Positions 34,491-42,549 of a DNA stretch of 64,000 nt are shown piece by piece. Origin of the DNA: HGM04593 sp045636545. Lineage in GTDB: Bacteria > Bacteroidota > Bacteroidia > Bacteroidales > Bacteroidaceae. Every line of letters starts with the position of its first letter. The stretch's first letter is position 1. Both the position numbers and the translations under genes were made by a program. Where the stretch lies: the NCBI GenBank assembly GCA_045636545.1, contig JAZTXR010000055.1:1-64000 (forward strand), given 5' to 3'. The notes under the pieces were generated by a model, which did no database searches, had not been told where the DNA came from, and saw only the letters and a list, made by a program, of their open reading frames with translations.

Positions 34491-35894
34491 ATGAAACCGA
34501 TTAAACGAACAAGGATTTCCGACCTGCTCAAGAACGGCCAGGCCGGTGTTGAGGTAAACGTGAGAGGCTGGGTGAGAACACGCCGCAGTAGCAAACAGGT
34601 AGCCTTTGTGGCACTTAACGACGGTTCTACCATCAACAATGTACAGGTTGTGATAGATATCGACAAGTTTGACGAGGAGTTTGTGAAGCAGTTCACCACT
34701 GGTGCCTGCCTCAGCGTGAACGGTATGCTCGTGGAGTCAATCGGTGGAGGTCAGGCGGTAGAGATTCAGGCTACAGAGATTGAACTGCTCGGTGCCTGCG
34801 ACAACACCTATCCTTTGCAGAAGAAAGGCCAGACAATGGAGTTCATGCGCACAGTGGCTCACCTGCGCCCACGCACCAACACATTCGGCGCAGTGTTCCG
34901 CATCCGCCACAATATGGCATACGCCATCCACAAGTTCTTCCACGACAAGGGCTTCTACTACTTCCACACACCGCTCATCACAGCATCGGACTGTGAGGGT
35001 GCAGGCCAGATGTTTCAGGTTACAACAATGAACCTCTATGACCTGAAGAAGGACGAGAACGGCAGCATCATCTACGACAACGACTTCTTCGGCAAGCAGG
35101 CAAGCCTTACTGTGTCGGGTCAGCTCGAGGGTGAGTTGGCAGCCACAGCGCTTGGTGCAATCTACACTTTCGGTCCCACATTCCGTGCCGAGAATTCAAA
35201 TACACCGCGCCACCTTGCCGAGTTCTGGATGATTGAGCCCGAGGTTGCCTTCAACGATATCTTTGACAATATGGAACTTGCCGAGGAGTTCATCAAGTAC
35301 TGTATCCAGTGGGCACTCGACAACTGCATGGAAGATATTACCTTCCTCAACAACATGATAGACAAGGAACTTATTGAGCGCCTGCGTTCAATAGTGAACA
35401 CAGAGTTTGTACGCCTCAGCTACACAGATGGTATCAAGATTCTTGAAGATGCCGTTGCTGCAGGCCACAAGTTCGAGTTCCCGGTATACTGGGGTGTAGA
35501 CCTCGCATCGGAGCACGAGCGTTATTTGGTAGAGACACACTTCAAGCGCCCGGTAATCCTCACCGACTATCCAAAGGATATCAAGGCATTCTACATGAAG
35601 CAGAACGAGGATGGCAAGACAGTGCGTGCAATGGATGTTCTCTTCCCCAAGATTGGCGAAATCATCGGTGGTTCGGAGCGTGAGGCCGACTACAACAAAC
35701 TCCTCCAGCGCATCGAGGAGATGAATATCCCAATGAAGGATATGTGGTGGTATCTCGATACCCGTCGCTACGGCTCATGCCCCCACTCAGGTTTCGGTCT
35801 CGGTTTCGAGCGTCTGTTGCTATTTGTGACAGGTATGTCTAATATCCGTGACGTTATACCTTTCCCACGTACTCCAAACAATGCGGAGTTCTAA
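34491..35894 (+). CDS. asnS: Asparaginyl-tRNA synthetase
   Basis: A 467-aa class II synthetase. An N-terminal OB-fold anticodon-binding domain (about 15-120, VRGWVRTRRSSKQVAFVALNDG region) is followed by the catalytic core. Motif 2 contains FRAENSNTPRHLAEF and motif 3 GLGFERLLLF. The Asn- rather than Asp-type is indicated by the overall match and by RAENSNTPRHL. It charges tRNA-Asn directly. Confidence 0.97.
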   Translation: MKPIKRTRISDLLKNGQAGVEVNVRGWVRTRRSSKQVAFVALNDGSTINNVQVVIDIDKFDEEFVKQFTTGACLSVNGMLVESIGGGQAVEIQATEIELLGACDNTYPLQKKGQTMEFMRTVAHLRPRTNTFGAVFRIRHNMAYAIHKFFHDKGFYYFHTPLITASDCEGAGQMFQVTTMNLYDLKKDENGSIIYDNDFFGKQASLTVSGQLEGELAATALGAIYTFGPTFRAENSNTPRHLAEFWMIEPEVAFNDIFDNMELAEEFIKYCIQWALDNCMEDITFLNNMIDKELIERLRSIVNTEFVRLSYTDGIKILEDAVAAGHKFEFPVYWGVDLASEHERYLVETHFKRPVILTDYPKDIKAFYMKQNEDGKTVRAMDVLFPKIGEIIGGSEREADYNKLLQRIEEMNIPMKDMWWYLDTRRYGSCPHSGFGLGFERLLLFVTGMSNIRDVIPFPRTPNNAEF

Positions 35895-35915
35895 GAAACG
35901 GTTATATGTACAGTC

Positions 35916-35947
35916 TACCCCGTGCTTTGCAACCAAAGCATGGGGTA
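35916..35947 (+). terminator. Terminator after asnS
   Basis: 14-bp arms (35916-35929 / 35934-35947) with one G-T pair are followed by TCTACTATTTTA, a weak T-tract. Confidence 0.7.
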
Positions 35948-35984
35948 TCTACTATTTTATAGATTCCTATAATTTACAAAGACG

Positions 35985-36884
35985 ATGAATAGACAATCGA
36001 TGGTAGGGCATCTGGCCTGTTTCTTGGCCTATGCTATTTTCGGCTTCAATATTATTGTGTGTAAGGATTTGACTGCCGGCCAGCTCATATCTCCCTTGGC
36101 CATATTCTGTCTGAGGTCGGTTGGCGCGGGGGCTCTCTTCTGGATTATCTCGTTCTTTGCCCCAAAAGAGACGGTCGAGAAAAAGGATTATGTCAGGATT
36201 TTTGCGGCATCGATGTTGGGATTCTTTGTCTGTCAGGTCACATTCCTTGCCGGTATTCCGCACATCACACCTATGGATTGTTCGGTACTCTCCGCAATAT
36301 CGCCCATCTACACCATGATAATTGCCGCAATGGTGTTGAAAGAGCCCATAACATGGCAAAAGGCTGCTGGTGTGGCAATAAGTTTCGCAGGCATAATATA
36401 TCTTATTGTCAGCCGCACGGCGGCAGGAGGTGCGGCCGAGACCTCCCTGTTCGGAATACTGATGATTGTTCTAAACTCATTGAGTTTCTCACTCTATCTT
36501 GGAATCTTCAAGCCGCTGATTGGCAAGTATTCGGTCATCACATTCATGAAATGGATATTCCTGTTTGCCTTTGTGGTCTCTGTCCCGTTTTCTGCAAGGG
36601 AGATTCTCACTTTGCAGTGGAGCGAATTTCCGGCAATACGGTTTGCAGAGCTTGCCTACCTCATTTTCTGTGCCACGTTCATAACATATTTCCTTATCCC
36701 CGTGGGGCAAAAGCGCATAAGGCCTACGCTTGTGAGTATGTACAGCTATGTCCAGCCCATCATAGCCATTGTAATAAGCATCACTGTGGGCATGGAGGAA
36801 CTTACGTGGCAGAAGGTACTTGCCGCTGTCATGGTCTTTGGTGGTGTGGTTGTCGTGAGCTACAGCAAGAGTCGCGTGGAGTAG
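35985..36884 (+). CDS. EamA/DMT-family membrane transporter
   Basis: A 299-aa protein with about ten transmembrane helices arranged as two EamA repeats (about 8-145 and 155-295). The repeats carry the typical FAYAIFGFNxxxCK-like start and a FxGGVVVVS C-terminal end. This superfamily exports or exchanges small metabolites; the substrate cannot be read from the sequence. It is probably a single-gene unit. Confidence 0.9.
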   Translation: MNRQSMVGHLACFLAYAIFGFNIIVCKDLTAGQLISPLAIFCLRSVGAGALFWIISFFAPKETVEKKDYVRIFAASMLGFFVCQVTFLAGIPHITPMDCSVLSAISPIYTMIIAAMVLKEPITWQKAAGVAISFAGIIYLIVSRTAAGGAAETSLFGILMIVLNSLSFSLYLGIFKPLIGKYSVITFMKWIFLFAFVVSVPFSAREILTLQWSEFPAIRFAELAYLIFCATFITYFLIPVGQKRIRPTLVSMYSYVQPIIAIVISITVGMEELTWQKVLAAVMVFGGVVVVSYSKSRVE

Positions 36885-36982
36885 CGGGTATACGTTTATT
36901 GTATAAATAAACTTAAAAGGTTTTTTAATCTGCAATAAAAATATTATACTCGCGTTGTGAAAGAAAAGGAAGGTTGAGCATT

Positions 36983-38068
36983 ATGGACAAGAACAGTTAT
37001 TGCGTGATTATGGCCGGTGGTGTGGGTTCGCGTTTGTGGCCAATGAGCCGCAAGGCTTTCCCCAAGCAGTTTCAGGACCCATTGGGTTGCGGCAGGACTT
37101 TGTTGCAGCAGACATACGAACGTTATGCCCGCATTGTGCCCCCCGAGAACATCATAATATCCACCAATGTGGAGTATGCCGCTTACGTCAGTGAGCAGCT
37201 GCCCATGGTCGACAGACAGCAGGTCATTCACGAGCCGGCTTTCCGTGGCACGGCTCCAAGCATTGCCAATCTCGCCTGTCACATCCGTCAGCTCAATCCA
37301 AAGGCCAACATCATTGTAGCGCAGAGTGACCAGCTTGTGCTCAATGACGAGAAGTTTGCCGGGCTTGTGCGTGGTGCCCTTGATTTTGTTGCCGAGAACA
37401 ACAAACTTGTGGTCATTGGAATAAAGCCCACCTGCCCCGAGACACGTTACGGCTACATTCAGGCCGAGGGCAATCCCGTTTGCGGTGACATCTGCAAGGT
37501 ACGCACCTTTACCGAGAAGCCTGCGCTTGAGTTTGCCAAGGTGTTTGTGGAGAGTGGCGAGTTCTATTGGAATACCGGCATATACATCTGGAACGTGCGG
37601 ACAATCATTGACACACTTACCGAGCATCTGCCCGATATGATGCGGGAACTTGAGACCATCTACCGCGAAATTCCCGACCGCGACCAACGTCGCAAGCGCG
37701 GCTATGAGATATATACCTCATTCCCCAATGCCTCGATAGACATGAACGTGATGGAGCGTGCCGACAACGTCTATGTGAGTGTGGGCGATTTCGGTTGGGC
37801 CGATATCGGTACCTGGGATACCCTTTACGGCTTTATGCCAAAGGACAGTTGCGGTAATGTGATAATGAACAGCAGTGTGCTCAAGTATGACTGCAACAAT
37901 AACGTTGTGATGTTGCCGAAGGGCAAGATTGCCGTGATGCAGGGTGTCGATGACCTTCTTGTTGTGGATTCGGACGATGTGCTAATGATATGCCGCAAGG
38001 GCAGCGAGGGCGATGTGAGGCGTTATCTCAACGACGTTAAGATGAAACTAGGTGAAGAGTTTGCGTGA
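36983..38068 (+). CDS. manC: Mannose-1-phosphate guanylyltransferase
   Basis: A 361-aa nucleotidyltransferase forming GDP-mannose from GTP and mannose-1-phosphate. The pyrophosphorylase signature GGVGSRLWPMSRKAFPKQF is at 12-30, and FTEKP (about 179) is the second conserved site. It lacks the C-terminal phosphomannose isomerase domain of bifunctional ManC. ATG 36983 is chosen over a TTG at 36974. GDP-mannose would feed surface polysaccharide and GDP-fucose synthesis. Confidence 0.93.
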   Translation: MDKNSYCVIMAGGVGSRLWPMSRKAFPKQFQDPLGCGRTLLQQTYERYARIVPPENIIISTNVEYAAYVSEQLPMVDRQQVIHEPAFRGTAPSIANLACHIRQLNPKANIIVAQSDQLVLNDEKFAGLVRGALDFVAENNKLVVIGIKPTCPETRYGYIQAEGNPVCGDICKVRTFTEKPALEFAKVFVESGEFYWNTGIYIWNVRTIIDTLTEHLPDMMRELETIYREIPDRDQRRKRGYEIYTSFPNASIDMNVMERADNVYVSVGDFGWADIGTWDTLYGFMPKDSCGNVIMNSSVLKYDCNNNVVMLPKGKIAVMQGVDDLLVVDSDDVLMICRKGSEGDVRRYLNDVKMKLGEEFA

Positions 38069-38174
38069 GAACAGATGTCCCTGCACAATTGTTTATTGAA
38101 TGTGACTGGTTTGGTTACCATTGTAAAAATATGTTAAAAATGCGAAGTGCTGTTCGGGTGTACGCAAAAAGAAC

Positions 38175-38182
38175 TATCTTCG
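38175..38182 (+). promoter_or_regulatory. Variant -7 box (TATCTTCG) for the ferredoxin gene
   Basis: TATCTTCG lies 33 nt before the ferredoxin ATG, with a TTCG 18 nt upstream in the -33 position. The same variant box occurs at 47981 and 51640. Confidence 0.5.
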
Positions 38183-38215
38183 CGGCAAGATAATACAACT
38201 TTAAATATTACAACT

Positions 38216-38383
38216 ATGGCTTACGTGATTTCAGACGACTGCGTTGCTTGCGGTACATGTATCGACGAGTGTCCTCAGGGTGCAATTTCTGAGGGTGAGA
38301 AGTATTCAATCAATCCTGAATTGTGCATCGACTGCGGTAGCTGCGCAAGTGTTTGTCCTTCAGAGGCTATCCACGAGGGTTAA
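38216..38383 (+). CDS. 2[4Fe-4S] ferredoxin
   Basis: A 55-aa clostridial-type ferredoxin with two CxxCxxCxxxCP motifs: CVACGTCIDECP (about residues 9-20) and CIDCGSCASVCP (about 37-48). It carries low-potential electrons in anaerobic metabolism. ATG 38216 (MAYVISDDCVACG) is chosen; a longer frame from 38147 is unsupported and crosses the -7 box. Confidence 0.95.
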   Translation: MAYVISDDCVACGTCIDECPQGAISEGEKYSINPELCIDCGSCASVCPSEAIHEG

Positions 38384-38403
38384 TTGTTGGACGTAGCAGA
38401 CAA

Positions 38404-38434
38404 AAGGGGCACTTGAAAAAGCGCCCCTTCTTTG
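38404..38434 (+). terminator. Terminator after the ferredoxin gene
   Basis: A 7-bp GC-rich stem (38404-38410 / 38423-38429) is followed by CTTTG. It is short but well placed. Confidence 0.65.
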
Positions 38435-38446
38435 TAAGAATCCATA

Positions 38447-38548
38447 ATGAGCAGTATGAAAACCTTTCTTCACATATTGGTAAAGAGTGCCATCATTGTG
38501 GCTGTTGCTGTGGTGTGCTACTATATCTACACTTCGTTCTTTGTGTAA
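38447..38548 (+). CDS. 33-aa single-helix membrane peptide (candidate)
   Basis: ATG 38447 to TAA 38546-38548. The peptide is MSSMKTFLHILVK, then a hydrophobic helix (about residues 8-29, IIVAVAVVCYYIY), then TSFFV. It sits between the ferredoxin terminator and a strong bidirectional terminator. I recognise no family. The coding call rests on the clean single-helix design and placement, so it is tentative. Confidence 0.5.
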   Translation: MSSMKTFLHILVKSAIIVAVAVVCYYIYTSFFV

Positions 38549-38560
38549 CGTGGGTGTACC

Positions 38561-38608
38561 ATAAAAACAGACTCCGCAATTTGAAAAAATTGCGGAGTCT
38601 GTTTTTAT
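38561..38608. terminator. Bidirectional terminator
   Basis: A perfect 21-bp stem (38561-38581 / 38588-38608) with A5 and T5 flanks ends transcription from both sides, for the plus-strand peptide/ferredoxin and the minus-strand TlpA-type gene. Confidence 0.95.
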
Positions 38609-38619
38609 GGTTGTTTCTG

Positions 38620-39696
38620 TTACTTCATCTTCTCTTCAACCAGTTCCTTCATTGCCTGGCCACGGAGGTCGCGCTTGATGATTGTGCCGTCGGGGCCGAA
38701 AAGGATAATCTGTGGAATGCCCTGGATGCCATAAAGCTCTGTCGCATTGTCCTTGTTGTTCTGTGGAACCACAATCTGTGGGTAGGTGATGCCCTCCTCG
38801 GTGAGCGCAGCCTTGAATGCAGTCTCTTCGTCCCACACGTTTACACCAAGTACCATGAACTTGTCGCCGCCGAACTTGTTCTGCAGCTCAATGAGGTTGG
38901 GAATCTCGCCCTTGCAGGGGCCGCACCAGCTTGCCCAAAAGTCAACGAGCACATATTTGCCCTTGCCTACATAGTCCGATAGCTTTGATGCCTTGCCGTC
39001 AACAGTATAGCCTGTGAAGTCGACGAACATCTTGCCGGCCTGTGTGGCTGCGGCCTTCTCATAGCTCTTGCGCAGAGCCTTGATTGATGCAAGTTCGCCC
39101 GCATACTTTACTGTTGCGATAGCCTCGTCCAATGTCTCGAGAGTGGGGTAGAACATGCGTGCTGTCATGGAAACGATGTATGCACCCATGACATTGTCCT
39201 TGTTGTCGCTGATGCCCTTGTGGTATAGCTCGTAGAATGCTTTCTCCTCACCGGCGAGTGCTGCGTTTATCTCCTCGCGCGATTTGCCCTCGTTCATCAG
39301 CTGGTCCATCTTTGCGTTGATGGCATTGCCGGCTTCGGCAACTGTGTTACCGAATGCTGCGAGCTTGTCGTTGTAGCCGCCATTGTCGGTAACGGATGCC
39401 GGGCGTGTGGTGAAATCCACAGCTGCCTTTGTGCCGGCTGCGGCAAGCACAACAACCTTGTTACGGCGGTTCTTGTTGATGTTCAGGTCAAAAATCTTCT
39501 CGCCGCTGATATTGTTCTCGAACTTGAACGCACAGTCCTTGATTACGCACGAGTCGCAGACATTTGCTGTGTTCTGGTCAATGAGATAAGCAGTCTTGCC
39601 GTTTGAATCCTCGCCTGTCTTTCCTGTGATTGTGTAGCTCTGTGCGCTTGCTGCAACAGCAATGAGTGCCAAAGCCACTGTTGATAAAATTCTCAT
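38620..39696 (-). CDS. TlpA-type thioredoxin-like protein with DUF4369-like domain
   Basis: A 358-aa exported protein with a signal peptide (MRILSTVALALIAVAASAQ). An N-terminal beta domain of the DUF4369 type (about 20-130) is followed by a helical linker and a thioredoxin domain (about 220-358) with active site WCGPC inside FWASWCGPCKGEIP. It probably reduces or reshuffles disulfides on envelope proteins. ATG 39696 is chosen because the longer frame adds a charged leader before the signal peptide. Confidence 0.92.
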   Translation of the reverse strand: MRILSTVALALIAVAASAQSYTITGKTGEDSNGKTAYLIDQNTANVCDSCVIKDCAFKFENNISGEKIFDLNINKNRRNKVVVLAAAGTKAAVDFTTRPASVTDNGGYNDKLAAFGNTVAEAGNAINAKMDQLMNEGKSREEINAALAGEEKAFYELYHKGISDNKDNVMGAYIVSMTARMFYPTLETLDEAIATVKYAGELASIKALRKSYEKAAATQAGKMFVDFTGYTVDGKASKLSDYVGKGKYVLVDFWASWCGPCKGEIPNLIELQNKFGGDKFMVLGVNVWDEETAFKAALTEEGITYPQIVVPQNNKDNATELYGIQGIPQIILFGPDGTIIKRDLRGQAMKELVEEKMK

Positions 39697-39804
39697 ATTC
39701 GTATTTATTAAAAGTTTATGTTCAAAAAACCGTCCGCGAAAATAATTTAAATAAATCAATTAATGCGTATGTTTACATTATTTAATACAAAGGGTGTGCA
39801 GCAA

Positions 39805-40614
39805 TTACTCAAAACAGAGTGTAACGTGCCCTAGGTAGCGGCCGTTCTTGCCCATCTGCTGCATGATGACATCCTTGCCGTTGCGGTTCCTGTACTTGAG
39901 CGGCTGCTCAAAATAGTCATGGGAGTGGCCGCCCAATATTATGTCAATGCCTGCTGTTTCTGCAGCAAGGCGCTCGTCATTGTACTCATTGCTTATTTTC
40001 CATCCAAGGTGCGAAAGACACACAATGGCATCGCACCCCTTCGCTTTCAGCTCGGCAACACACCTGTCGGCCGCCTCAATGGGCGATGTGAATGTCACAC
40101 CCGCATAGTTCTCCTGTGCAACAAGCCCTTTAGGGTCGGGCGACAGCCCGAACACGCCAATCCTCTTTCCGCCACGCTCAATGATTGTGTAGGGTTTTAC
40201 AAGCCCCTCGCACACCGTGCCTGTGAAGTCATAGTTGGCACAAAGGAAATCGAACTTGGCAATCTGCATCAGCCGCGCCAGGTTCTCCAACCCGAAATCG
40301 AACTCATGGTTGCCGATTGTGCCGGCATCGTAGCCCATGGCGTTCATCACTTCAATCTCCGTGCTTCCCTTGAAGCAGTTGTAGTAAAGCGAGCCTTGCG
40401 AGAAATCCCCGCAGTCAAAAAGCAAAATGTTGTCACGGCCAATGGAGTCGGCAATATGTTCAATGAGCAGTGCGCGGTTCAGCACGCCGGCATTGCCGTT
40501 CCTTTCCGGCTCAATGCAGCTGTGCGTGTCATTGGTGTGCAGTATCGTTATCCTCTCCTGCGCCGTCGCACCAAAGCACAGGCACAGTGCCAGTATTGTC
40601 AATGTCTTTTTCAT
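39805..40614 (-). CDS. 5'-nucleotidase metallophosphatase subunit
   Basis: A 269-aa exported protein (signal peptide ending GATAQ). It has the calcineurin-like phosphoesterase motifs of UshA-type enzymes: HTNDTHS (25-31), DCGDFSQG, GNHEFD and GGHSHDYF. The C-terminal substrate-binding domain of UshA is missing here but encoded by the preceding gene, 6 bp upstream. The two products probably assemble into one periplasmic nucleotidase. Two-gene versions occur in other Bacteroidales, to my memory. Confidence 0.9.
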   Translation of the reverse strand: MKKTLTILALCLCFGATAQERITILHTNDTHSCIEPERNGNAGVLNRALLIEHIADSIGRDNILLFDCGDFSQGSLYYNCFKGSTEIEVMNAMGYDAGTIGNHEFDFGLENLARLMQIAKFDFLCANYDFTGTVCEGLVKPYTIIERGGKRIGVFGLSPDPKGLVAQENYAGVTFTSPIEAADRCVAELKAKGCDAIVCLSHLGWKISNEYNDERLAAETAGIDIILGGHSHDYFEQPLKYRNRNGKDVIMQQMGKNGRYLGHVTLCFE

Positions 40615-40620
40615 TTCCGG

Positions 40621-41382
40621 TTACTCTTTGATTGTTATACGTCCGTCGCACGCGGCATTTATCTTCCTGCCGTTCGCGGTCTCATTCTTTATGTATTCCA
40701 CCATAAGGTCACGCAGCAGGTGGCCGGTGATTTCAAGGTCGGTGCCCTGTGCAAGGGTGGTGAGGTTGTCATTGCCCTGTGACAGATAGTCGAGCGTGGC
40801 AATGCGGTATGCCCTCTGCGGCTCAATGGCCTTGCCGCCCACTGTCGCGCCCACAAGCTCACCGTCTTTTGTGATTTCCAATCGCATTCCGCAAATGGCT
40901 TCGCCACCAACCTTGGCAATCTCCCGGCAGAGCTGTGTCAGCTGCTCGCCCTCAAGAGTGAGGAATGCGAGCCTGTTCTCGAATGTGAATACATTGTAGA
41001 CATCGCCGAACGTTATTGTTCCGGCAGCTATGTTGCTGCGCAACCCTCCCTTGTTGGTTATTGCAATGTCAATCTTCTCTTTGCTGTGCAGCTGTGCCAT
41101 CTCCATCAGCGCATCGGCTGCAAAATTCATCAGCGGGCTCTCGGGGATATACTTCTCCAATGCCACTGCAGCCTCGCCAAGCACGGGGCTCTTTATACTG
41201 TCAATGTATGCCTTGTCGCGTTCAAGTATTGCGCGCACCCCGGCCGCGCCATCATTCCTGTCGGTAGCCGTGACTTTTATGTTGCCGGCCTCTATCAGCA
41301 TGGTCTGCTCCTTTGGGGTGCAGCCGCAAAGGGCTGCCGCCAACAGTGTGATTGCCAAAAATGAGTGTTTCATGTTTTCCAT
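40621..41382 (-). CDS. 5'-nucleotidase C-terminal-domain lipoprotein
   Basis: A 253-aa lipoprotein with lipobox ALCGC (Cys near residue 21). The body matches the 5'-nucleotidase C-terminal domain, including NKGGLRSNIAAGTITFGDVYNV and YRIATLDYLSQGNDN, which bind the nucleoside. It lacks a phosphoesterase domain. It is the first gene of a two-gene operon with the metallophosphatase, under a consensus promoter. ATG 41373 is an equally possible start. Confidence 0.9.
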   Translation of the reverse strand: MENMKHSFLAITLLAAALCGCTPKEQTMLIEAGNIKVTATDRNDGAAGVRAILERDKAYIDSIKSPVLGEAAVALEKYIPESPLMNFAADALMEMAQLHSKEKIDIAITNKGGLRSNIAAGTITFGDVYNVFTFENRLAFLTLEGEQLTQLCREIAKVGGEAICGMRLEITKDGELVGATVGGKAIEPQRAYRIATLDYLSQGNDNLTTLAQGTDLEITGHLLRDLMVEYIKNETANGRKINAACDGRITIKE

Positions 41383-41395
41383 TTTGTTAATGATT

Positions 41396-41427
41396 CAAAG
41401 TTAGTGCTTGTGGCGCATAATAGCAAA
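41396..41427 (-). promoter_or_regulatory. Consensus promoter for the split nucleotidase operon
   Basis: On the minus strand TTTG (41427-41424), 20 nt, then TAACTTTG (41403-41396), a full Bacteroidota promoter 14 nt before the first ATG. Confidence 0.8.
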
Positions 41428-41451
41428 CAAACACCAAAATAATGAACAACA

Positions 41452-41483
41452 TTTGTTTAAATGCAAAAAATGTTCTATCTTTG
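41452..41483 (+). promoter_or_regulatory. Consensus promoter for rplS
   Basis: TTTG (41452-41455), 20 nt, TATCTTTG (41476-41483). It is divergent from the nucleotidase promoter, the two -33 elements lying 24 bp apart. The leader to the rplS ATG is about 80 nt. Confidence 0.85.
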
Positions 41484-41569
41484 TCCCCGCTTTCGGCGTA
41501 ATCGCTGCCAAGGAAGAGTAACTTGGTATGTTGCGTTTGAATGATTGAACAATTTAACAAATCAAAAAA

Positions 41570-41920
41570 ATGGATTTAATTAAAATTGCTAAAGAAGCAT
41601 TTGCTACTGATGTAAAGCGTGAGATGGAGTTCCACCCAGGTGATACTATCACAGTGGCTTACAAGATCATCGAAGGAACGAAAGAGCGTATCCAGATGTA
41701 TCGTGGTGTTGTTATCCGCATCAGCGGTCATGGTTGCGAGAAGCGTTTCACAGTACGTAAGATGTCGGGTACTGTAGGCGTAGAGCGTATCTTCCCATTG
41801 AACTCACCTGCTATCGACAGCATCACTGTCAACAAGCGTGGTCGTGTTCGTCGTGCCAAGCTCTACTACTTGCGCGCCCTCACAGGTAAAAAGGCTCGTA
41901 TCAAAGAGATTAAGGCTTGA
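41570..41920 (+). CDS. rplS: Ribosomal protein L19
   Basis: A 116-aa 50S protein at the subunit interface. The family signature appears in the middle (GTKERIQMYRGVVIRISG) and the basic RGRVRRAKLYYLRALTGKKARI C-terminus is intact. It stands alone here rather than in the usual rpsP-rimM-trmD-rplS cluster. It has a consensus promoter and strong terminator. Confidence 0.98.
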   Translation: MDLIKIAKEAFATDVKREMEFHPGDTITVAYKIIEGTKERIQMYRGVVIRISGHGCEKRFTVRKMSGTVGVERIFPLNSPAIDSITVNKRGRVRRAKLYYLRALTGKKARIKEIKA

Positions 41921-41936
41921 TAACCTTGTAAAGATC

Positions 41937-41976
41937 AAAATAAAAAAGCAGCTCCAAAGGGCTGCTTTTTTATTTT
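41937..41976. terminator. Bidirectional terminator between rplS and the DUF2007 gene
   Basis: A perfect 16-bp stem (41937-41952 / 41961-41976) has an A-tract and a T6 tract on either side. Confidence 0.95.
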
Positions 41977-41983
41977 GATGTAC

Positions 41984-42214
41984 TTATTGTTCCTCGGAGT
42001 TCTTGATGAGCTCAAGAGCCTTCTCCTTGTCTTCTTCGTTCACCACAACCAGTACGCCCTTGCCGAAGCCTGCGTATGAGGATGTGATGGCGCCAATTGT
42101 CTCGTCCATTATTGCACATGGGATTTCATTTGTGTCGAGCAGCCCCTTGATAATCTCGGCTTGCCACACGGTGCCTGTGAATACAGTAACCAGTTTTTCA
42201 TTGTTTTCGTTCAT
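41984..42214 (-). CDS. DUF2007-type small protein
   Basis: A 76-aa protein of the DUF2007 ('putative signal transducing') type: VTVFTGTVWQAEIIKGLLDTNEIPCAI, then a GVLVVVNEEDKEKALELI end. The function of this family is unknown. ATG 42214 is chosen because a perfect Shine-Dalgarno (AAGGAGGTGAT) lies 5 nt upstream, an oddity in this genome. It is a single-gene unit. Confidence 0.85.
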   Translation of the reverse strand: MNENNEKLVTVFTGTVWQAEIIKGLLDTNEIPCAIMDETIGAITSSYAGFGKGVLVVVNEEDKEKALELIKNSEEQ

Positions 42215-42228
42215 AATCACCTCCTTTT
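42215..42228 (-). promoter_or_regulatory. Perfect Shine-Dalgarno of the DUF2007 gene
   Basis: On the minus strand the 14 nt before the ATG read AAAAGGAGGTGATT. Eleven bases match the canonical anti-Shine-Dalgarno complement, with the GGAGG core 5 nt from the start. No other gene in the window has such a site. Confidence 0.85.
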
Positions 42229-42346
42229 AAAAGATTGAACACTCTCCTCGGCCTGTTTGTTGGCTTTGTCTTTGCGAATATAGGCATTTGTCGCAAATAA
42301 AGTAAACTTTTTCCACCCAATTGCAGAAATTTCCGTGCCTTTGTGC

Positions 42347-42354
42347 TATATTCG
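42347..42354 (+). promoter_or_regulatory. Possible -7 box (TATATTCG) for frr
   Basis: A variant box with a TTG 23 nt upstream. It would give a leader of about 190 nt that contains the palindrome at 42411-42483. Weak. Confidence 0.35.
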
Positions 42355-42410
42355 CATTTGAATTGGTTGTAATATGGATGCTGACCCTAAACTTGGAAGT
42401 TTGGTTTAAG

Positions 42411-42483
42411 TGTCATATCGAACGTATGTGAGATATCTCAATGTCGTTTTTTCGAGATCCCTCACGCAAGGTTCGGGATGACA
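42411..42483. repeat. Dispersed imperfect palindrome upstream of frr
   Basis: Left arm 42411-42439 (tgtcatatcgaacgtatgtg, then agatatctc) and right arm about 42454-42483 (gagatccctcacgcaaggtt, then cgggatgaca) pair imperfectly over about 29 bp. It is the same family as 48021-48087, inverted. The remainder of the 42229-42549 gap holds AT-rich DNA and the weak promoter. Confidence 0.75.
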
Positions 42484-42549
42484 AGGTGCGTTGGGTTACT
42501 GCTATGTTCTTCCTTTTGTTTTGTTGAAAATCAATTAACACTTAAAATT

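Noticed and set aside
38353..38982. 209-aa plus-strand frame beginning in the ferredoxin gene
   Set aside because: It runs through two terminators and antisense to the TlpA-type gene; no family.
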